Source: Bradyrhizobium cenepequi
Lineage (GTDB): Bacteria; Pseudomonadota; Alphaproteobacteria; Rhizobiales; Xanthobacteraceae
Assembly (NCBI RefSeq): GCF_020329485.1
Contig: NZ_JAGKJI010000021.1
Coordinates: 1 to 64,000, forward strand
DNA length: 64,000 nt
Reading direction: 5' to 3'
The stretch's first letter is position 1; every line of letters starts with the position of its first letter. The notes under the pieces were generated by a model, which was not told where the DNA came from, did not search any database, and saw only the letters and a list, made by a program, of their open reading frames with translations. The position numbers and the translations under genes were made by a program. This document shows positions 59,023-64,000 of the stretch, piece after piece.

Positions 59023-60255
59023 ATGGATTTCACGATGTCGGACAAGCAGAGGGAATGGCTGAACCGCGTGCAGTCGTTCATGAACACGCATGTTCGCCCG
59101 GCGGTGCCGATCTACCGGAAGCAGGACGAGGAGGGGCCGCGCTGGAAGGTGATCCCGATCCTCGAGGAGTTGAAGAAGAAGGCCAAGGCCGAGGGTCTCT
59201 GGAACATGTTCCTGCCGCCGTCCTCGCACGACGATGACGAATTTCATGGCGCGGGACTGACCAATCTCGAATACGCGCTGCTCTCCGAGGAGATGGGGCA
59301 CATCACCTGGGCGTCGGAAGTCTTCAACTGCTCCGCGCCCGACACCGGCAACATGGAAGTCCTGTTCCGCTACGGTAGCAAGGAGCAGAAGCGGCAGTGG
59401 CTGCGGCCGCTGATGGACGGCGAGATCCGCTCCGCCTTCCTGATGACCGAGCCCGCGGTGGCCTCGTCGGATGCGACGAACATCGAGACCCGCATCGAGC
59501 GCGACGGTGACCACTATGTGATCAACGGCCGCAAATGGTGGTCGTCGGGCGTCGGCGATCCCCGCTGCAAGATCGCGATCCTGATGGGCAAGACCGATCC
59601 GACGGCGGCCAGGCATCAACAGCAGTCGCAGATCTTGGTCCCGCTCGACACTCCCGGCATCAAGGTGGAGAAGATGCTGCCGGTGTTCGGCTTCGACGAT
59701 GCGCCGCATGGCCATGCCCAGGTGCTGCTCGAGAACGTGCGTGTGCCAGCCTCGAATCTTCTGCTCGGTGAAGGCCGCGGTTTCGAGATCGCGCAGGGCC
59801 GCCTCGGCCCCGGCCGCATCCATCACTGCATGCGCACCATCGGCAAGGCCGAGGAGGCGCTGGAGAAGATGGTGAAGCGGCTGATGTCGCGCACCGCCTT
59901 TGGCAAGAAGATCATCGAGCACTCGGTTTGGGAGCAGCGCATCGGCGAGGCCCGCACCAACATCGAGATGACGCGCCTGCTTTGCCTCAAGGCCGCCGAC
60001 ATGATGGACAAGGTCGGCAACAAGACCGCGCAGCTCGAGATCGCCATGATCAAGGTTGCGGCGCCTAACATGGCGCTGAAGATCATCGACGAAGCGATCC
60101 AGGCCTATGGCGGCGGCGGCGTCTCCGACGACGCCGGATTGGCGAAGGATTACGCGGGTATCCGCACGCTGCGGCTGGCCGACGGTCCGGACGAGGTGCA
60201 TAACCGCGCCATTGCCAGACTTGAACTTCGGAAGTATGCAAACACTGCACACTGA
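59023..60255 (+). CDS. Acyl-CoA dehydrogenase, ACAD10/11 type
   Basis: A 410-residue flavoenzyme that oxidises acyl-CoA to enoyl-CoA. Conserved parts: FLMTEPAVASSDATNI (flavin/substrate loop), INGRKWWSSG, RTAFGKKIIEHSVWEQRIGEARTNIE, and IQAYGGGGVSDDAGLAKDYAGIRTLRLADGPDEVHN (in parts). GAGGAGCGTCCC precedes ATG 59023. The next gene, a kinase-like phosphotransferase, overlaps in function with it: ACAD10/11 of animals fuse both domains, and they act on 4-hydroxy fatty acids. So the pair may process hydroxyacyl-CoA (inference). Confidence 0.94.
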   Translation: MDFTMSDKQREWLNRVQSFMNTHVRPAVPIYRKQDEEGPRWKVIPILEELKKKAKAEGLWNMFLPPSSHDDDEFHGAGLTNLEYALLSEEMGHITWASEVFNCSAPDTGNMEVLFRYGSKEQKRQWLRPLMDGEIRSAFLMTEPAVASSDATNIETRIERDGDHYVINGRKWWSSGVGDPRCKIAILMGKTDPTAARHQQQSQILVPLDTPGIKVEKMLPVFGFDDAPHGHAQVLLENVRVPASNLLLGEGRGFEIAQGRLGPGRIHHCMRTIGKAEEALEKMVKRLMSRTAFGKKIIEHSVWEQRIGEARTNIEMTRLLCLKAADMMDKVGNKTAQLEIAMIKVAAPNMALKIIDEAIQAYGGGGVSDDAGLAKDYAGIRTLRLADGPDEVHNRAIARLELRKYANTAH

Positions 60256-60304
60256 CCGGGAGCACCACGATGGCGCTCCCCAAGAAGAGTGAGGGAGCGT
60301 CATC

Positions 60305-61363
60305 GTGGCGGACGGCGTCAGGAAGGACGAAGAATTTTCCGGGACCCGGGAAGTCGAGGAGCGGCATCGCATCGACGAGGCAAGTCTTGCCCGCTGGATG
60401 CAGGAGCACGTCGAAGGCTTTCAGGGACCGCTGAAGGTCCTGCAGTTCAAGGGCGGCCAGTCCAATCCGACCTATAAGCTCGAGACGCCCGGCCGCGCCT
60501 ATGTGATGCGGCGCAAGCCGTTCGGTAAATTGTTGCCGTCCGCGCACGCGGTCGATCGCGAGTTCCGTGTGATCGCCGCGCTCGGCAAGCAAGGCTTCCC
60601 GGTTGCGAAGGCCTATGCACTCTGCACCGACGATTCCGTGATCGGCGCCACCTTCTACATCATGTCCTTTGAAGAGGGTCGGGTGTTCTGGGATCCGACG
60701 CTGCCGAGCCAAACGGCGGAGGATCGGCGCAAGATCTTCACCAGCAAGATCGAGACGCTCGCGAAACTCCACGTCTTCAATCCCGAAGCGATCGGGCTCG
60801 GCGATTTCGGCAAGCCCGGCAACTATTTCGCCCGCCAGATCGATCGCTGGACCAAGCAGTACCGCGCGTCCGAGACGCAGCACATTCCGGAATTCGAGAA
60901 GGTGGCCGAGTGGCTGCCGAAGACCGTGCCGCAGCAGGAACGGGTCTCGATCGTCCACGGCGATTATCGCCTCGACAACATGATCTTCCATCCGACCGAG
61001 CCGCGGGTGCTGGCGGTGCTGGACTGGGAATTGTCGACGCTCGGCGATCCCATGGCCGACTTCACCTATCTGTTGATGCAGTGGACCATGCCGGGGCTCG
61101 ACGGCGCTGATATCAAGGCGCTCAACATTCCGAGCCTGGAAGAGGCCGCGCAGATCTATTGCAACGTCACCAAGATGGCGGTGCCGGATCTGAACTGGTA
61201 TTTCTCCTACAACCTGTTCCGCCTCGCAGGCATCACGCAGGGCATAGCGGGCCGGATCCGCGACGGCACCGCGGCGAATGCGAAGGCGATCGAGTCCGCC
61301 AAGCGCACGGTGCCGCTGTCCCAGGCATCATGGGAATACGCGCAAAAGGCGGGCGCGACGTGA
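60305..61363 (+). CDS. Phosphotransferase-family (APH-fold) protein, ACAD10/11-associated
   Basis: A 352-residue kinase-like protein with GGQSNPTYKL (nucleotide loop), YVMRRKPFGKLLPSAHAVDREF, the catalytic loop VHGDYRLDNMIFHP and the metal-binding VLDWELSTLGDPMADFTYLL. The kinase half of mammalian ACAD10/11 has these motifs. It phosphorylates a hydroxyl group, possibly of 4-hydroxyacyl-CoA. GTG 60305 lies 50 bases after the dehydrogenase stop and has GAGGGAGCG at good distance. The two form a clear operon. Confidence 0.92.
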   Translation: MADGVRKDEEFSGTREVEERHRIDEASLARWMQEHVEGFQGPLKVLQFKGGQSNPTYKLETPGRAYVMRRKPFGKLLPSAHAVDREFRVIAALGKQGFPVAKAYALCTDDSVIGATFYIMSFEEGRVFWDPTLPSQTAEDRRKIFTSKIETLAKLHVFNPEAIGLGDFGKPGNYFARQIDRWTKQYRASETQHIPEFEKVAEWLPKTVPQQERVSIVHGDYRLDNMIFHPTEPRVLAVLDWELSTLGDPMADFTYLLMQWTMPGLDGADIKALNIPSLEEAAQIYCNVTKMAVPDLNWYFSYNLFRLAGITQGIAGRIRDGTAANAKAIESAKRTVPLSQASWEYAQKAGAT

Positions 61364-61430
61364 GAGAAGATATTGTGGCGCGATCTTTTTGGATCGCGTC
61401 ATGTTTGAATAGAGCGAGCCGTGATACCAC

Positions 61431-61557
61431 TCCACCTCTCCCATAGGGAGAGGTCGGCGCGTAGCGCCGGGTGAGGGGTTGCGGTCTCTCGATAGAGCGA
61501 GATCCTCTCACCCGAATTGCTGCGCAATTCGACCTCTCCCCGCTGGGGAGAGGTGAG
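61431..61557. repeat. Long intergenic palindromic repeat (CCACCTCTCCC type)
   Basis: TCCACCTCTCCCATAGGGAG and GACCTCTCCCCGCTGGGGAG flank inner inverted segments (CACCCGGCGCT type and CTCACCC). The family resembles the one at 4792-4913 (it shares GGCGCGTAGCGCC and CTCTCCC). It separates the phosphotransferase gene from the EamA gene. Confidence 0.75.
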
Positions 61558-61626
61558 GCACTTCCGACGCGGCACCAATTCGATCGAATTCCATCAATGC
61601 TATTGTAGCTGACTTGGCCCTTTCAC

Positions 61627-62538
61627 TTGGCGCTTTCCCCGAACTTACGCGGAAGCCTGTTCATGGCGGTGGCCACCGCAGGCTTCACCATCAACGATGC
61701 GATCACCAAGGTCGTCTCGTCGGAGATGAACTTCGGCCAGGTGATGCTGGTGCGGGGCGTCTTTGCCATTGCGCTGATCGCGGCGTTGGCATTGCATCAG
61801 GGCGCGATGCGGTCGTTTCGAACGCTCCTGATCAAGCCGGTTGCGCTGCGGGTGATCGGCGAAGTCGGCGGAACGGTCTCCTATCTTGCTGCGATCTCGC
61901 ATTTGCCTTTGGCGAATATCTCCGCGATCCTCCAGGCGCTGCCGCTGCTCGTCACGTTGGGCGCAGCGCTCGCATTCGGTGAGCCCGTCGGCTGGCGGCG
62001 CTGGCTTGCCATCATTGCCGGCTTTGTCGGCGTTCTCATCATCGTTCGGCCCGGCGCCGAAGGCTTTAACCAGTTCTCGCTGTTCGCCCTGATCTCGGTG
62101 ATCTTCTGCGCGTTGCGCGATCTCGCGACCAGACAGATACCGGCGCAGATTCCATCGCTGTTCGTTACCTTCTTGACGACCGTCACGGTGACGACCACCG
62201 GCGCGGTCATGCTCGTTCCACTTGGCGGCTGGACTCCGCCATCAGTGAGCGCGCTCGGCCTCCTGGCGATGGCTGCGGTCCTGGTCCTGATCGGCTACCA
62301 GTGCGTCATCATGGCGCTGCGCACCGGCGATATCTCGGCGGTGGCACCGTTCCGCTACCTCGCGCTGCTCTGGGCCATGCTGCTCGGCTATCTCGTCTTC
62401 GGTGATGTGCCGGACGCCATGATGATCCTGGGTGCGTCGATCATCGTGCTGTCAGGCCTCTACGCGTTCTACCGCGAGCACAAGCGCAAACGGCCCGTGG
62501 CAGCAGGCGCATCTGGCCTGCCGCCGGATGGGCTGTGA
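61627..62538 (+). CDS. EamA-family (DMT) transporter
   Basis: A 303-residue membrane protein with about ten helices in two EamA halves (about 10-140 and 150-285). The helical ends AILQALPLLVTLGAALAFGEPVGWRRWLAIIAGFVGVLIIVRP (in parts) and AVAPFRYLALLWAMLLGYLVFGDVPDAMMILGASIIV are typical. It probably exports or imports small metabolites. The frame may begin at TTG 61627 or at ATG 61663; the ribosome site is weak in either case. Confidence 0.9.
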   Translation: MALSPNLRGSLFMAVATAGFTINDAITKVVSSEMNFGQVMLVRGVFAIALIAALALHQGAMRSFRTLLIKPVALRVIGEVGGTVSYLAAISHLPLANISAILQALPLLVTLGAALAFGEPVGWRRWLAIIAGFVGVLIIVRPGAEGFNQFSLFALISVIFCALRDLATRQIPAQIPSLFVTFLTTVTVTTTGAVMLVPLGGWTPPSVSALGLLAMAAVLVLIGYQCVIMALRTGDISAVAPFRYLALLWAMLLGYLVFGDVPDAMMILGASIIVLSGLYAFYREHKRKRPVAAGASGLPPDGL

Positions 62539-62582
62539 CCGCCGGCCGGCCTTGGCCGGGCCGGTCTCGACGGAGGTGAGCG

Positions 62583-64000
62583 TCAGACAAACAGGAAGTC
62601 GCTCGCATGAAGCGAGTGCAACGCGACGTTTTCCAGTACGATCGAACTGTTGGCGTCCACGGTGATGACCGTATCGTGGCCGACCTGATGGCTGGCCATC
62701 TCCACGTCATGGAAGTTTCCGAACACGCCATTGTCGAATTCGATGCGGTCGCCGTGGCGGAAGTCACTGACGGAATCATGTCCGAAACTGCTGGCGAACA
62801 CGAATGTATCGTTCCCGTTACCGCCTTCGAGCTTATCGTTGCCGGCACCGCCCGTTAGGATGTCGTTGCCGTTGCCACCGCTGAGAGCATCGTTGCCGCG
62901 GCCGCCGATCACCGTGTCGTTGCCGTTGCCGCCAAGGATCTTGTCATTGCCGTCGTTGCCATTGAGCCGATCGCTGCCGTTGCCTGCGCTCATGGTGTCG
63001 TTGCCGGTGCCGCCCGTCAGATTGTCGTTGCCATTGCGCCCGCTGAAGGTTTGGCCGCTCTCGGCCACATTGGCTACGGCAACGTGGATCGTCTGGCTGT
63101 TGCTGGCGCCGAAAGCGTCTGTTGCCGACACCACCAGGTCGTAGACGTTGTCGTGATTGGCGTCCTCGGGCGTTTCGAAATCCGGCAGGCTGAGGAAGCT
63201 GAGCGCGCCGGTGTGGGGATCAATCGAGAAGAGTTTCTGGTCGCTTCCGCCCTCGAGAGCGAACGAGAACGCGTCATGCTCGGGATCAACCGCAGCGACC
63301 GTTCCGACCGCCTTATGATTCTCCGAGACCATGAAAGAAGGCGGCGACGTCAGCGTCGGGGCGTCGTTCACGGCGCTGACGGCGACGTTCACGGTGCCCG
63401 TATCGCTCAGTTGCCCGTCGGTTGCGGTGTAGTCGAACGCGACCGGACCGTTGAAGTTGGCATTCGGCGCAAAGGTCAGCGTTGCGTCGGCGTTCAGCGT
63501 CACGGTGCCCTCGGCCAATACGACCCTGTGGTTCTGATCGAACGCCCGACCATTGATGGCAGAGATCGCCAGCGCGTCGTGGTCGGGATCGATATCATTG
63601 CCAAGGACATTGACGATGACGGGAGTATCCTCGGCCGTCGTCGCGACATCATCGGCGGCGACCGGCGCATCATTGAGCGGGATCGCGAACCGCGCCAGCA
63701 GCGGATCGTGATCGCTGGTCTGATCGGCGAATTCAGCATTGATCCGCACAACGTCGAATTGCGCGACGTCGCTCAGCGCATCGCTGACGAAGACATGGTC
63801 GAGCGTCTCGGAGTTGCCTTCGAAGACGTAGTCATACCGCTCGTTGGCTGGCAGCAGGTCCTGCAGGTCGTTGAGGATGGCGGTGCCGCCCGGCGTGTAG
63901 TCCGCCACCGCGTCGAACGGATCGGTCCCCGGAACGTCGTAGTTCGAGATCGTTGCCGTTCCTTTGAGGACCGCCATCGGCTCCTCGAACTGGAATTCGT
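62583..64000 (-). CDS. Secreted RTX-repeat protein with nuclease/phosphatase-like domain, 5' end outside window
   Basis: The open frame runs off the right end of the window (its start lies beyond 64000). The visible N-terminal part (FQFEEPMAVLKG, NYDVFEGNSETLDHVFVS-like YVFEGNSETLDHVFVSD, DHDPLLARF) matches the C-terminal part of an endonuclease/exonuclease/phosphatase domain. Then come cadherin-like repeats (DEDTPVIVNVLGND, NDAPTLTSPP) and seven or more GGxGxDxL calcium-binding nonapeptides (GGNGNDTVIGG). The end ALHSLHASDFLFV is a type I secretion signal-like C-terminus. Exported by a type I system not visible here. Confidence 0.9.
   Translation of the reverse strand, partial: EFQFEEPMAVLKGTATISNYDVPGTDPFDAVADYTPGGTAILNDLQDLLPANERYDYVFEGNSETLDHVFVSDALSDVAQFDVVRINAEFADQTSDHDPLLARFAIPLNDAPVAADDVATTAEDTPVIVNVLGNDIDPDHDALAISAINGRAFDQNHRVVLAEGTVTLNADATLTFAPNANFNGPVAFDYTATDGQLSDTGTVNVAVSAVNDAPTLTSPPSFMVSENHKAVGTVAAVDPEHDAFSFALEGGSDQKLFSIDPHTGALSFLSLPDFETPEDANHDNVYDLVVSATDAFGASNSQTIHVAVANVAESGQTFSGRNGNDNLTGGTGNDTMSAGNGSDRLNGNDGNDKILGGNGNDTVIGGRGNDALSGGNGNDILTGGAGNDKLEGGNGNDTFVFASSFGHDSVSDFRHGDRIEFDNGVFGNFHDVEMASHQVGHDTVITVDANSSIVLENVALHSLHASDFLFV

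Noticed and set aside
62820..63050. Tandem GGNGND-type repeats looked like a minisatellite or CRISPR-like array.
   Set aside because: They are in-frame coding repeats of the RTX calcium-binding nonapeptide, with no spacer-repeat structure. No CRISPR array is seen anywhere in the window.

Overview
The window looks like chromosomal DNA of a high-GC alphaproteobacterium of the Bradyrhizobium/Rhodopseudomonas type (Nitrobacteraceae). The clues are the strong G/C third-position bias, a BA14K-like protein, an HWE-type histidine kinase, a FixJ-type regulator, several small secreted Gly/Tyr/His-rich proteins, and several families of long intergenic palindromic repeats of the kind scattered through these genomes. 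The genus is an inference; no rRNA gene is present.

Layout. 0.3-5.6 kb: Hpt protein and CheY-like regulator, NAD kinase (nadK), and a CHASE2-adenylate cyclase paired with a FecR-domain exported protein. 5.9-17.7 kb: a serine carboxypeptidase, many small exported or hypothetical proteins, an outer-membrane beta-barrel protein, tRNA-Thr(TGT), a nickel/cobalt-type transporter, rlmB and tRNA-Tyr. 17.7-43.6 kb: a long accessory stretch between tRNA-Tyr and tRNA-Gly. It holds an LLM flavin oxidoreductase, an IclR-regulated catabolic remnant in which an aldehyde dehydrogenase 5' part is joined to an SDR 3' part, a Cys/Met-metabolism PLP enzyme, a CapA-like protein, an SDR, an MBL hydrolase, a type II NADH dehydrogenase, two AraC regulators, a PAS histidine kinase with two response regulators, a catalase-like protein, a frameshifted ECF sigma factor, a di-haem cytochrome, and an orphan antitoxin next to a DUF3800-like gene.

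43.6-50.7 kb: after tRNA-Gly lies a compact transcription unit (promoter, perfect Shine-Dalgarno, 14-codon ORF, intrinsic terminator). It is followed by a NarL-type two-component pair and a tightly packed module: a coiled-coil protein, an inner-membrane OmpA-family protein and a Ras-like small GTPase. Two small genes follow, one resembling an MscL channel without its periplasmic loop. I consider the GTPase module the best candidate for an under-described system.

50.9-64 kb: an MGT glycosyltransferase, then acyl-CoA catabolism. An IclR regulator with two clear operator half-site pairs faces two MaoC dehydratases and a Bug/TctC binding protein. These are followed by an HWE kinase, a CoA transferase, a TetR regulator, an acyl-CoA dehydrogenase, an ACAD10/11-type phosphotransferase and an EamA transporter. 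The window ends inside a secreted RTX-repeat endonuclease/phosphatase-like protein.

How the genes fit together. Several regulators sit beside their probable targets: IclR with the MaoC pair, TetR with the acyl-CoA dehydrogenase, and a conserved 45-bp element upstream of both the FixJ regulator and the catalase-like gene with an AraC gene between them. Gene decay is concentrated in the 17.7-43.6 kb stretch, as expected for accessory DNA.
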